In this document: in pieces, positions 38,387-51,100 of the stretch
Position numbering within the stretch: position 1 is the stretch's first letter
How the letters are laid out: each line of letters opens with the position of its first letter
Assembly (NCBI RefSeq): GCF_035083965.1
Contig: NC_089735.1
Span: forward strand, 7,218,001 to 7,282,000
Origin: Branchiostoma lanceolatum
Lineage: Eukaryota > Chordata > Leptocardii > Amphioxiformes > Branchiostomatidae
Reading direction: 5' to 3'
Length of the DNA: 64,000 nucleotides
Notes under the pieces: generated by a model
Seen by the model: the letters and a program-made list of their open reading frames with translations, nothing else
Database searches by the model: none
What the model was told of the DNA's origin: nothing
Translations under genes and position numbers: made by a program

Positions 38387-39297
38387 TGAATTTGAGGAAA
38401 TAGGGGTTCACTGCATGAGGACGTATCCACCTTGATATCAATAATTCCGGTGACCCGAAACGCAGTATTTAGATTCTTGGAAAATCTCCAGGTTTTCTCT
38501 GTGAACACCTAGTTCAGCTGAAGTTAAACCACCCACATTTGGCTTTGCAGGCACACTATGGCAGTTTTTATATTTAATTTAGTATTACATCAAGCAAACA
38601 GCCTTTTGCGTCATCATCTAACTCAAAGGCTTTGTGAAAGCTCAGTAGTATGTGTCTAGTGCTGAAGATCCCCTATTTCCCTCAAATTCATGTTTCAATG
38701 GGGCTTGTGATATCTATCAACAACACATCCTTGCATCCAAACGCATCCCATATAATAATGTAACATTACACATTATGTGCATGTGTCCTCACTTAGCTCA
38801 TGGTTTAGGTATTCCACAAACATCCAACTGAGGCCCTGAGAAGGGAAAACTCAGCATCTTACAGCTGTAACAGTAATTAATTGCTTTGAGGATTCCCATA
38901 TGTAGCAAGAAGGATCAGGTTGATTTTACCAACTTGGCCGATGGTCTACTTCAGTACTTGGCCTGAGGTTTGGGGTTATTAAGCATAAGGGTTAGGGTGT
39001 TTGGCCGAGTTGACCAGGGTGCTGGGCCGAGTTGGTCTGATTAGACATGGGCCTTGTTGGTAATCAGCCGAAGCATCCAACAGATGCAGATGTTGATGTT
39101 CCGTTATAACGCATATATTTCAAATGCACTGAATGTTCCTGCGCACTTTGGCCCATCAGTTTCAGCAGAAAAGTCCCCTGGATAAGGCACTGAGCCTCAT
39201 AATGGGTTTCAGTGACACTCAGCTATCACAAACCCTGATGTATCTACCATTGACGTATACAGACCTGTTCTCATCCACCATACGTTACTAGTACCAG

Positions 39298-39642
39298 GGC
39301 TTGAAATACTGGGTGCTGGCACATCCAAAATGGAGCTGTACACCTAACTGTGAGTGCACCAGTGCACCAGTGCACCTAGCTATATTTTTAGGGTATATAT
39401 TCTTCAAATACCTGCAAGTGCAAAAGCAATATATTTACTTTTTGTTGTACTTTCTCTGATGTGTAACTTGTTTAGAATTGCAATAGAATTACAGATTGAA
39501 GTTCTTAAGAGTAGGGTTAAGTTTTTCTGACGTTCCATATTCAGTCTTGATTTTATGTTGCGCACCAAAAATTATTTCTGTGCACCAACATTTTGAGTTA
39601 CTAGTGAAGTTGCACCTTTTCTCAAAAATAAATTTCAAGCCC
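39298..39642. mobile_element. CAGGGC-ended element, copy 2
   Basis: Ends CAGGGCTTGAAATACTGGG and AAATTTCAAGCCCTG. The interior has tandem GTGCACCAGTGCACC text. No clear target duplication. Further remnants lie at 40095-40140 (CAGGACTTGAAATACTTTT) and 43405-43720 (ends in CACTATTTCAAGCCCTG). Confidence 0.55.
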
Positions 39643-41289
39643 TGATACCTGTGGGTCACAATGACTACAGTCTAAACCATGACATGAGAAAATTGGGAAT
39701 AAAATGACTGTCATAAATCTTATGATTATTCTAAGAGAATTTATTGAGAAAAATTAATTAGACCCTAACCATGACAGTCTAGATAGAAGATTTCAATCAT
39801 CTAAATTGAAGAAGAATTTTAGGTGGCTTGGGGAGTCAGGAGGTAGATTATGCATTTGGCATTTGGCTAACTGTGGTACAATGTAACTACTAGTATATGA
39901 TCGTAAATCAGACATGCCATCAAATAAAGAAACCTGATATACTGCCTGCCTGCCATTAGGGACTACAGGGAGAAGTGGAGAGACATTTATACTCTAGCCA
40001 TAGAATAGTACTGAGCGAGCTTGACACAGTGGGTGATAATGATGAGGATATGTACATACATTGTACCATCCCTGCTACATATACATGTATTATTTTATAC
40101 ACAGGACTTGAAATACTTTTTGCATATCTGCACAAGACAAAGTTGACCTGCACCAATAATTTTTCTATCTCTTTTATTCTAATCAACGAAAGTAGAAAAT
40201 TATAATGTTTTGAAGATGTTCCTTAATTTATTCCTTAATTTAAGTAGGCTTGTGCATGTGAATTTTGTCTTCTGCTGTATTAGTATTAGAGGACACTACG
40301 TATACTTTGAAGAATGCAAGGTATTTGGGGGCATGTCACCCTACACGTTAACATTGCAGCCTGGTTTTATCAAGGGCCAGCTAAGGTTGATGTGCAAGTA
40401 GATATCAGAAGCACCTGCACAGCTCCACCTTTACCTGTGTTTATCAGTCTATTATGCAGGACTGGTAGTACAAAAATGATATCTATCTCACCTCATATGC
40501 CAACGACATGAAATTTATTAACTGTTGAACTTTAAGAAATCATTTAAATTCAGATAAAATGTTTCGGATGTAGAAATGTGGGAACATTTCCAACCTGATG
40601 ACTTTGACAGAAGCCCAGTGTACCCTTGCTTGACCTCTACATGCCATTCCCATGGGATTGAAGCCAACTTCCACAAACATACATGTACTATATAGTATTA
40701 CAATACCATCCCTCCCTCCCGCACTGTTATTTTTTCCAGACTTAAACAAGGAAAATTGCTGGATGTACATGTATGCATATGACAACATCCTATGATGAGG
40801 TCACACGTTCGCGGCGGTCACGATGACACCTTTCATTGCAGTGTGCCAATCAGCCTGTAGCGTCGTATGATGGGCATTTTTATTACCCGTCCTACATCTA
40901 CCGCTGAGGGCTGATAAAATACATGCAGCAACGAAAGGCATTGTACGTCATTGTCTTACATCCTTCAGTTTTCTTTGACCATGCAAATCAATTTACCTGA
41001 TGGCATTTATATTAGAAGTTTCTAACCTTTGAGTAGACATTTCTTTGTCATGGTTTTGCCTTTCATGTCCAATATCAATTAGTTTCATACAATAATAAAT
41101 CTAATATGAAAGGCATTAGATTACAAACAATTACTGTTACAGTAGATTATTGTAACTAAATGTTGAAATTTTCATTCACGAAACTAGTAACCCAAAATCT
41201 GTAGTTTTTAAAGCAAAGAGTTCAGGTACCAGAGGAAAAATTATACCACTTGGTCACATTTTTCTGACTTATGATTTTGTACTGCACAT

Positions 41290-41515
41290 TTTTTGACATA
41301 TTTCAGGAAATGAATTTTTTCACGTGTAGAAAACCTGTTCCCAGTAACCTCTTCACTGCAAACTCAAACCCACCACGAAAATACTTGTTCTGTCTTCTGC
41401 CTGCCTACCAACTTGTTTCAACGGTAAACCAAAAACCACTGCAAACAATCCATTTTCTCCCTACGGCGAAATTAAATCCCTGCAAACTTATTAATTAAAG
41501 GCATTTACAGTACCT
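41290..41515. repeat. Dispersed repeat with inverted partner at 45155-45370
   Basis: Shared complementary text includes CATTTTCTCCCTACGGCG versus TAGGGAGAAAATGGAATG, ACCAAAAACCACTGCAAAC versus AGCTGTGGG-TTTTTTTTGG, and TTAAAGGCATTTAC versus GTAAATGCCTTTAA at the ends. Both end near a palindromic CATTTACAGTA. No coding content. Confidence 0.5.
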
Positions 41516-43727
41516 GCATGTTTTGATAAGAAATGTCACATAGTCATTTCCAGAATAATCATTGATTCCTTTCCCTCAAACTACGATAGATATCCTACAG
41601 AAACTGTGAGGCTTCAAATTGCAATATTTCATTTACACCAGCTGTAATACCATTTTTGGCATCCTCAAACTCTAAGCAGCTTTGGGGCAAATCAGATTAA
41701 AATCTATATCAACAAGTTGTGTATAACAACAAGTTTATACACAGAAAACCTTTTGAGGTGGGCAAATCTAATCAGAAAGGATCCCCCAAGGTAAAATATT
41801 GATTGATTGATTGATTGCTTGTTTGTGTGTAACCTTTATACCACAGACATATGACTATGTGTTGAATAGTCATTGGACTTCAATCCCTGAGGCTCTCCAA
41901 GGGTTTTCCCTAAAACATATTTTTCGAAATCAATAGATAATATTTCCCATGGAAAAAGATATAATAATTAGTATATACATATAATTGATCCAATCGATCA
42001 GAATAAAAAACAGCAAAACCAAAATTTTCCCTGCAGTACTGTGAAAAGCTGCCAGGGGGCCAAAAATCAAATTGTTCCTTCATCTTACCAATATCTAACA
42101 TACCAAATATCATAAATATCAATCCATAACTTCTTGAGTTATGCTGTTCACAAACAAATACACACACACAAACATAATTATAACCTTCTTGACGAATCGC
42201 AAAAAAACATCACACTGATCAACTGCACTATCTGTATGTGTAGAGCCAAACCCTATATATAGTGCCTGACAGATAAACACCTGTACCAGTAGTGGTGCGT
42301 ACCAGTATACATAACAATGGCGCAAAGGTCACTTCTTCGCCCTGAGGTATGCGATAAGCACTGGCATGTATGCAACATCATGACCAACTTCAGATTTCAC
42401 AAACAAGGGTTTAGTTCTTTCCATAAACCTTTTCACCCAGCAGACAATTATTTTTGGCCTGCAACCTGCCTGAAATGATGCTGCGTACAATAACCGATTC
42501 GCGTGTACAACACAAAATATACTAAACCAACATGTGCACTATCATTCCCATTACTAGACAGATGTTTGTACCTCCATTCTGTCATTCATGGGTAAATGTT
42601 TGTCAGACATTTAAGAGAAGAAGTGTTTGAGCAAACATGGTCAGTAAATCAGCTCGAGTCAATGCACTGACATTCCCTTTGTGTTTTTGGTTTGTTTACT
42701 TTCCCTAGCCGGTTATAAAACAATTACATTGCATAGGAGGGCCAGGCGGAACTTTTGAAGGCTTTCTTGATAAGGATACACAAACAGGCAATTTCTATGT
42801 TAACTAAAGTTAGTTATTACCAACACATTTCTAAAGAATGCCTGGCTATAGGAGTGGCAACCATATGTGACATTTGAATTGCGCAGCTCCAATTTTACCT
42901 GTACATGCAGCCTCATGATGCAGGTAGTGTTTCCAGCCTTGTACATAAATACAGATAAAATCCATCCTATCACATAACCGGCCAATCTTTCTTGTCGTTG
43001 AGAAAACTGACAAATTACATGGACAGCGAACAATGAGTTTTTAACATAAAGGAAAACCTGTACTAACTATGTATTCATAGTCATAGTCAAGATTCTAACT
43101 GAAGTAACTGAAGTAACAGTTTGGCACAATTTGAAAGACCTCAATACATGTACTATTAATAATAGTTCTTCATCCCATGACCTTTCACTTTTCAGGTTGC
43201 GGGAATTCTATCAATCAATTATAGCAAATGGAGTGTGCAACCCGAGCTTCCTGCAAATAAAGGACCGCCATTTCCTGCATAGGAGGGAGTTTCCAAGGCC
43301 AGAGCTGATGGCTGGAACAATTTTGCCAAATGTACTCGGTACTGATACATGTAGCTGAGGAGCTGGCATGAAATAGACTTGGGGCCATGCTCGAGTGTCA
43401 TTTTCGGGACCTAGAATTGTAGGTGCATAGAAATTTTTTTTGGTGCACGAAACAAAAAAAAATGAATCCAAATTATTGCTAACTTCAAAATTCTATACAT
43501 TCATTGTAATACAACTATACTGATTATATTATTTTTCTGACACTTAAGTCAAGAATGCTGTATTCTAGGGTATAATAATATTATCTTTACCTGTGTAACC
43601 ATACACAAATAGGTGCACCTGTGCACCTACAGTCAAAACTCTAAGGTAAACAGATCAAATATTGGGTGCAATAAAGTGCATAATAATTATCAATATCATG
43701 CACCCACTATTTCAAGCCCTGCTTGGG

Positions 43728-43890
43728 ACTATGGATGAGAACCAAGTGGTCCCGGGTTCGAATTCTGCTGTGTCACCTATCTTGTCCCCTTGGGAAAGGC
43801 ACTTAACACGACTTTCCCAACATGCCAGAATGGTCGTCATCAAGACCGTGGGCATTAAATTTAAAGACAAGAAAGAAACAGAAAATGGCT
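43728..43890 (+). mobile_element. tRNA-derived SINE, family 2, partial
   Basis: GAGAACCAAGTGGTCCCGGG, then the box B TTCGAATTCTGC, then TTGGGAAAGGCACTTAACAC and GACTTTCCCAACATGCCAGA match the complement of 44790-45003. The 5' box A part is missing; it directly follows a CAAGCCCTG element end. Confidence 0.65.
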
Positions 43891-44289
43891 TTGTCGCTTT
43901 CAATTTCATGTACCTGCTGACTGATTCTTAAAGATCTACAATAGCACAGTACAATACTAGTAGTTGATTACACAGTAGGTTATTATATGAATAACAATGT
44001 TGCATCTTTCTTTGTGAGGGTGTGTTTTTTATGGGAAGGGTATGTTTAAAGATAGGTCCCCTGGGATAACGCTAGGTGTCAAAACATCTGCTCTACTAGG
44101 GCCAGAGAAATGGCCTCCACCAGGCCTTCCTACAGGGGTATAGGTCGAAGACTAGAATTCGGAAAAAAAAAAGATCAATAATTGGCCAGTAGAGTCAGTC
44201 CAGGTAAGGGTTAACAATTCCCCTTCACCTGCAAATGAAACCATATGGTGGCCAAGCTTCCCTGGCAAATATTCTCCCTATAGCCGGCA

Positions 44290-44425
44290 TAGTTTACGTT
44301 AAGTTTATTTCTGTACCGTGACTCCTGCCCCTCCGTTTCACTTCGACCTTGTCGAAAAGCGGCCATATTATGGCCGAACAAGCATTCAAAGTAAAATAAA
44401 GGCTTTGACTTGACTTGACTTGAGT
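44290..44425 (+). mobile_element. LINE 3' end with (TTGAC)n tail
   Basis: The sequence ends AAGTAAAATAAAGGCTTTGA, then CTTGACTTGACTTGAG, a simple-repeat tail after an AATAAA-like run, as in CR1-type 3' ends. No RT coding part remains. Confidence 0.45.
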
Positions 44426-44789
44426 TAGTCTGGTAGAGACTGAAAAGAAGCTACGTGTACATGTGACTGACCAAGTCAGTGTGATAGGAACTAACAACTA
44501 AAGCTGAGTACTGGTACAATGGATTAAGTTATATTTAGGTACATGTCAAAAATACCGAAACGCTGTGTTCAGGTACTGGACTGGTACTAATCTGTTCAAG
44601 CCTGACTGGGATGACAGGTCAGGGGAACGAAAAGACAACAAAACATACGAAACATTTTGAAATTTAAAAATTGGTCACAAGTATAATTTGTGTAGAATCA
44701 TGGTTCTTGATATTCACTTTTATTTTGTGTCCCGCAAAACACCCCGTCTCAGGGTCCAGTGGTTTGGAAATGTGACCCCAACCTAACTG

Positions 44790-45003
44790 GGTCAATCCAG
44801 GTGAATGCATAGAGGTGTGAAGTGGGTCTCTCTTCTTTCTTGCCTTTAATGCCCAGGGTGTTGAAGACGCCCGTTCTGGCAATGTTAGGAAAGTCGTGTA
44901 AAGTGCCTTTCCTAAGGGCACAAGATCGGTGACACGGCAGGATTCGAACCCGGGACCACTTGATTCTGAGCCAGACATGCTGCCATTGCGCCACATGATG
45001 ACC
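44790..45003 (-). mobile_element. tRNA-derived SINE, family 2
   Basis: Read on the minus strand: box A TGGCGCAATGGCAGCATG, then TCAAGTGGTCCCGGG and box B GGTTCGAATCC, then a body with CCTTAGGAAAGGCACTTTAC and a tail of GGCAAGAAAGAAG. A retroposon, not a functional tRNA (no proper acceptor stem closure). Confidence 0.7.
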
Positions 45004-45548
45004 CCACAACATATCTTTAATTGTTATCAAAATGTGACCTAATTGACAATAAATAAGGGTTGTTGGGACAAATGAATGTAAATTTTCACACAAACCCCAT
45101 ACAAATCCTCTCTGGCACACCTTTTTCAATCTACATGTATCACAGCAATACAGGTGGTGCCGTAAATGCCTTTAAATTCACAGGGGCATTATTCTGTGGT
45201 AGGGAGAAAATGGAATGTTAGCTGTGGGTTTTTTTTGGTTTGAGGTTCAAGAAACAAGAGGGTACGCAGGCAGAAGACAGAACACACATTTTCATGGTGA
45301 AGAGGTACCGCGAAAATTGCGAACATAATTCAAACCACCGCAAAAATGTCATCATTTACAGTACAGTACGCCCTCCCACCTCCTCAAAACAACAACCTGT
45401 GACAACAGGACAAAGCACCTAATCAGATCAAGCAGCTGAATTTCGTTACTGTTGTTGAAATCTAAGTTGAAATCTGTCCATATTGCTGAAACGTACCGCC
45501 CTGTAGCTGCACAGCTGACAGCTCCTCGGTCGCATCAGCTACGCTCAC

Positions 45549-45617
45549 CGGCCGGCTCTTGGGCGGGACCTGGGGAGGGATCTTCCGGCCCCCGCTGGCT
45601 CCTGCTCCCGTACTCAT
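45549..45617 (-). CDS. Candidate first coding exon in a CpG-rich patch (weak)
   Basis: ATG at 45615-45617 in a good context (A at -3). The frame reads MSTGAGASGGRKIPPQVPPK, then SRP, to a GTGAGC donor. The surrounding 45480-45830 is the most CpG-rich stretch of the right half of the window, as at animal promoters. It sits upstream of the PHYHIP-like exons on the same strand and is a natural 5' end for that gene, but it ends in phase 0 while the fibronectin exon needs phase 1. An extra exon would be required, or the call is wrong. Confidence 0.3.
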
Positions 45618-45629
45618 CTTTCCCAACGA

Positions 45630-47617
45630 TCGGTGCTTTTAAAAACAACCTGGGTATACAAGTCTCTTCAATCCTAACCTGCAGTGCAGTCGCACAGGTC
45701 GATCGAATTAAGCCCCGGTGAGAGGACAAATCCTTTCCTCGGGAGACAAGCTCACAGCCCCCGCTTGACTATCGGGACGTGTACGTCGCACTAATTCGAT
45801 CCAGTACCTCGTGACCTCTGGGACTGTAACAGGTAGGCGTAGGCGTTTAGCGATACATGGTCGTGTTCACACCTTCAGTGTAGTCTCAGGTGAACTCTAT
45901 TGGGTCAATTTTTCCGATATTACGTGCTGTTGTACCTTAAACAAACACACGGTCCAATGTCCGAAGTTTGGACCCATCACTTTCACTGCGCCGTGAAAAA
46001 TGATTCGAGTTGTGCGGGCTTTCCACATATGGTCTGTTGTATCACTCCGCCAATTATTTCCGGAATCTAGCTCTGTGATGAGGTCTATTAAAAAGGAATA
46101 TATATTGTATATGATATTTCCCTCAAATATTTTTCTTTTCACATCGATGTGATTTACTGAAGGAAATATTAATCAAAGAGCATGTATTGCCGTAGTTAAA
46201 GATCTATGCTGCTATACGGCGGACGATTACCACTTCAGCATTTACTGATCGGGTCAAACCATAATATGAAGGACACGGGGGTGTCATGTAGACCGACTTG
46301 AAGGTCCAATATCTTAGCCGCAAATTGATTCACATACAAGGATCATGTCATATCTAAGTATCAATAGAAACATCTTCCGTACACTAAAAATGTTAAAATG
46401 TTAGTTAAAATGTGTATTTTTGCACAATAATTGTAGTGATGTAGGCATCATGACCATTGACACATAAGTGAATATCTAGCAACAGTAGAGAGCGCTACAG
46501 CCAACTTCAGACATGTACAGTGAGACGATGTAGATCTACCCTTCACTAAGAACTTCTCATGTCCCTTTTCCAGTGAGAATCATTCCCGACTGATATAGCT
46601 TCTCATTAAAGCTGTTTTAGCCCCCTCTTAATTTCTGACAAATCCAGCCTTTCCTTGTCCATGGTGCTGAATGGGGTTCGGATTGTATTTACGTTCAACT
46701 ACTGCATAACCTTAGATTTTTGCAGCGTTCAGAAATGCAAGTAAAGCCATAGTGATTTGATTGTATGAATGGCATCCTCTGGGTACCCCAAAACTGATGC
46801 GAATGTATGAAAAAAAAGTTGGGAAAAATATGCCTTCCATATAATATCGAAGTAGTCAGAAGGTTGAATAAATGATTGAACATACAGAACATGGTATGCT
46901 AAATGATAAATTCTTTATTTTAGATATTTCACAGTGTGATATTACGAAGATCAAAAGTACAGATACACTAGGCAAAAAATACCTTCACCGAAACATTTGT
47001 GATGGAGGCTAGTTCAGGTCAGGACCTAGACTTATGATTCTAGATCTGAATGTTTTGTTATCTTATACCAACAAATTATTAGCCTGAGGGTCTTCCTGTT
47101 TCTCTGCCTTCACCAAACTTAACGGATCTGGTTTGGTTATGTTGAATGATATTGATGCTAAGATTTATTGGAATCAACTTTCAATGACACAGATAAAGCT
47201 TTAAAGCTTTTTTTCTTATCATAAAGAGCATGATCTTGTAAAATTGATGCATGGTTAAGATCTATCCACAGCTTACATGTCTCAAGTATTTTGGGAGTTC
47301 AAATCCATCTTGAAATCTATTGTATCTAGAGTATTGCATGACAAACTGGAATGAATTTTCTTTTGCTATTGATTCTTCACTGTGTTATTGCTCTACAGTT
47401 TCAAACTTATTTATATCATACATGTATTTATCATACTGTTTTATTTTGAAATTTTGTTCAAAATTATTAAAGCACATTGTACAGTTTTAAGTGGCCTTCC
47501 TGAATTTAGCATATAGCATTGTTGACCCCCCCCCCGCAGGCTTCTATCTAATTTCTCCTGCATACTTCAAAATACATAAAGCTGTCTGCCCTTCTATTCT
47601 AAAACAGACATCACTTT
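45630..47617. other. Spacer between the ALPK1-like gene and the PHYHIP-like gene
   Basis: Contains the CpG-rich stretch to about 45830 and a truncated MITE (46745-46890) of the GGCCATGTTGATTTG family with CCTCTGGGTACCCCAAAACT. AATAAA on the minus strand at 47440-47445 probably ends the ALPK1-like transcript. A poly-C run lies at 47527-47535. No other gene seen. Confidence 0.45.
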
Positions 47618-48158
47618 TCAAGGTGCTTCTACTGGTCTCCTCAACTTCAACAGCATACACACTTTATTACATCTTGGGTGCTGCTCCCTCCAAAAAGCCT
47701 GGACCCCTCGGTCCCCTAGGTTACCCCTCCCGTACTTCTTTATCTCTTCCGAGTGAATCTGAGGGTCTGTGAAGTACGTCACCCCCCTCCCATCCACAGT
47801 GGTCCAGCCCTGTATGTCTACGATCATCAGTTTTTCCCCTGACGCTTCGTAAGTGAAGTGAGTAAAAGCGGTTGCTAGTCCGCTGTCAAGAACGGGATGT
47901 TTGTACTTCAGATTGTTGGTCAACTTCACAAAATCTCCATCGATATATGGCTCGACATTGACGGTGAAGCTTACATCGGGTTGGGAATGGTTAACTTGAA
48001 GGGTTACGGCCGGTAGGTACTGGATCTGTCCAAAGTCCTGCTGTCGTCGTAGCTTGTGGTTGAAGACGGTGACGTATTTGCGGGCGGTCATCTGGCAGCA
48101 GACATCTTGGCGGTACTGTTCATATGGTTTGTCTTTTTTGTACCTCTTTCCAACATAC
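47618..48158 (-). CDS. ALPK1: ALPK1-like last exon: main part of the alpha-kinase domain
   Basis: 541 nt, entered in phase 2 after TTTCCCTGAAG and ending at a TGA. It reads YVGKRYKKDKPYEQYRQDVC, TARKYVTVFNHKL, the hinge-like VEPYIDGDFVKL, LMIVDIQGW with the catalytic-loop Asp, YFTDPQIHS, YGRGNLGDRG, and the zinc-site cluster QHPRCNKVC. All key alpha-kinase elements are present, so the domain looks active. The C-terminus (LRRPVEAP) is short, as expected for this family. Confidence 0.92.
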
Positions 48159-51100
48159 CTTCAGGGAAATAGATATAAGATATGTGACACTGTGTATCAG
48201 AAGATGTTCTGAAAGCTGAAGGACTTGTACACAGTAATACTAAAACAAATGTACACACAACATACACACATGACATGTATACTCATGCCTTGTATCAAAC
48301 TAATGCACTTCAAAACAGAGGTATGATAACTAAATCTTTTATATCATTTACAGACCAGAACAATCTAAGTTGAAATGAGTTTGAATGTAGCAATAAGGTC
48401 ATAGCAACACACCTGCTACAGTAGCAATGTTTCTTGGGAAGTTCTAACTTCTAGATCAACTTTACAAACATTCCTATTCAATTTGTTACTACTAGCAGAT
48501 ACAGTGTACCTAATCAAATCTCAGCGGTCTCACTGCAATCACGCTGTAACCTAAATTGGATCTGTGCAACCATTTATTGGAATATGCAAAATGTACAAGT
48601 ATGACTAAAAAGACAACATAACAAACAAGGCGTAAAAAAAATCTGTTTTTTATTTATGAACTTCGCTGAGTGATCTGCTATGTCGAATTTTAGGTTGCAG
48701 CACAATCGCAGCGAGGTCACTGCCCTAGTGGAATGTCCAGTTCTTAATGTAATTATCTTCGCCGAGGAACTCGGAGTAGATTATGTTTTCGGTTGAGCCG
48801 GCTGTTGTGTGGGTCTGTATGTATGTCAAGAGCATAACTCGGGAAACCTTTGATGGATCTTCATGATATTTGGTAGGTGTGTAGTGGTTGTGCAAAGGAA
48901 GGTCAAGTTCAAAAATCGTTCACCTGTCGTTTTCCAACAATACTGCAGTGGACTTTTAATTTTTCTGTGTTTGTATGTAGGCAAAAAAAGTGACGGAAAC
49001 GTTGATGGATCTCAATGATTTTTGGTAGTTTCGAAGAGATTGTGGGAACAGAGGTCAAGTTTGAAAATGATTTATTTGGCGCTTCCTACAGAACTGCAGC
49101 AGGCTTTGTGTGTGTGAGAGTTTGTATGTCACCAGCATGACTCGAGGAGCTATTGGCGGTTGTGCATCATATTTCGTGGATAGGTAGTGATGTCAAAGAG
49201 GAAGGTCAAGTTCGATAATGGGCCTCCTATCGGGTATTTGAGGTACTGCAGCGGAGCTTTAACATTTGAGGCCAAATTTTCTGGAGGCGTCAGGTTCATG
49301 ATTTTTTTGTAGTATATAGCTTCTGGGACGGCAAGTGAGTGGTGGGAATTAAGGCCCCCTAGCTGCTCGTTTGGAACTGCAGTTGGCGTTTTTGTTAATA
49401 CATTTGGAGACGAATAACTCCAGCAGGGATTGACGGATTATCATAATTTATGGCATGTGGATAGTTTCGGTGATGCTTTACATAACTGAATACTTGTCAT
49501 GCAAATAAGACGATAATTTGCATAATAAATGAGGAAAGGTTATGAATTCGCTGAAAGCTTGTGGTCAAATTTCATACAAGTGCTATGGTAACGATTTTTA
49601 AGTGGTGTACAGCTCTTGGGGCAGGGAGTAAGTGATATAAGTTTAGACCCCCTAGAGGCTTGCTTAGAACTGCAGTAGACCTTTTTTATGTTACCTTTGG
49701 AGGCGAATAACTCGGGTAGGGTTTGATGAATTTGCATTGTTTTGGACAGGTAGGTTATTGAGGTAATGATTAACAAATAAAGACGTATGAAATTGTAATC
49801 AGGGTCTAATTAAGTGGTGAAATAGGCTTGTTTATAATTACATTTTTTTAAGTACCCTTTGTCGACCTTTATCTAAGGACAACACCTGCTTGTCAGCAGG
49901 CCTGTGCAAATTAGATTGATGCTCTCTGGTGACCTCAAAAACCACCGGCCAAACTACACTCCGGCTGGGACGGAGCTTATATCAACAAACACAGGAAAGG
50001 TCTGGTCCTGTGCGGGACAAGTCAAAACGATGAATATAAGGAAATGTGCAAGCAGCAGGCACTACAGAAGGCATTATACTAAGCTTTATGTGGTTTGTAA
50101 AATGCAGTTGTATACCACACTGGATGTGGACCAGTCCTTCGTAGATGAGAGTAAGAAAAGGTTCTTGCGCAGATAGTGACAAAAAATCCTCAAAATCAGG
50201 ATAATCTTTAAAACAGGCCCATGCTACCCATCAGGACCTGACTGAACTCCCCTCCAGGGTGTTTCACATTTAAGACAGAGACACGAAAAAACACTAACAT
50301 TTCTTTTTGGGTTGAATACACTTTTCAAGGACTTAGCGGAGATAGAGGAAACATATCGAGAGAGATAATCTTTACAAGAGGAAAACTTATACGGTATGAA
50401 AGAGAAAACCGACATAGAACTTCACCCGTGAGGGGGGACTACATTGTCCCGCAGCCCATACCCGGGAGTGACCCGGCCCCCTGAAGAACTAACGGGGGTT
50501 GCCCGAACTTCGGACGCGCCCTAACATCGCATGGATTTTTTACTGATCTTATTTTGCATAAGTACGCCGTGTTTGTGTCCAATGACTAAGCTGATAAGGA
50601 AGGTAAATAACCCAAGTTCATGCACATAATTGTCATTTACATTCAAAACATATGTGTACATATTCATTTCTTGTTTTGTCGAAAAGTAGTATTTTGACAA
50701 TAATGATGGTAGCGCTGAGTAGAGGGTCACTGCGTAGCTAGACGGCCCGGCACCTAAATATACGAGCTGTGCCAAGCAGATACATAAGTCACACAGCTAT
50801 TATACACATAAGAAAAATAACTTCATAAAACACTAAAAATTTGGGTCTTTAAGTGTTTGTTGAGAAGAAAACCGACCAAAGAAAAACAACGTAAACATTG
50901 CTGTCGTCTGACGACGTTGTTTTCCCGCCATTTTGGGGGACCGCGATGGTGGCGAAACGATTCAACGCACAGTTTTGTTACGCTCTAACATGTGATTGGT
51001 ACCGTCTATGAAAAGGAAACTGAATACAGAGATGGCGAAGATATTTCCCAATATAAAGTAGACGGAGTATTGTTGATGTCAGCGGTGTCGTTTATTCGTA

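Larger units (their letters stand above)
35853..45548. other. Upstream region of the PHYHIP-like exons: repeats, no certain exon
   Basis: If the candidate exon at 45549-45617 is right, this is an intron. It contains a ~105-bp direct duplication (36985-37190), CAGGGC-ended elements (37991-38386, 39298-39642, remnants at 40095-40140 and 43405-43720), an inverted-repeat family copy (41290-41515, partner 45155-45370), two SINE copies (43728-43890, 44790-45003) and a LINE 3' end (44290-44425). A missing small exon with phases 0 in and 1 out was looked for but not found. Confidence 0.4.
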
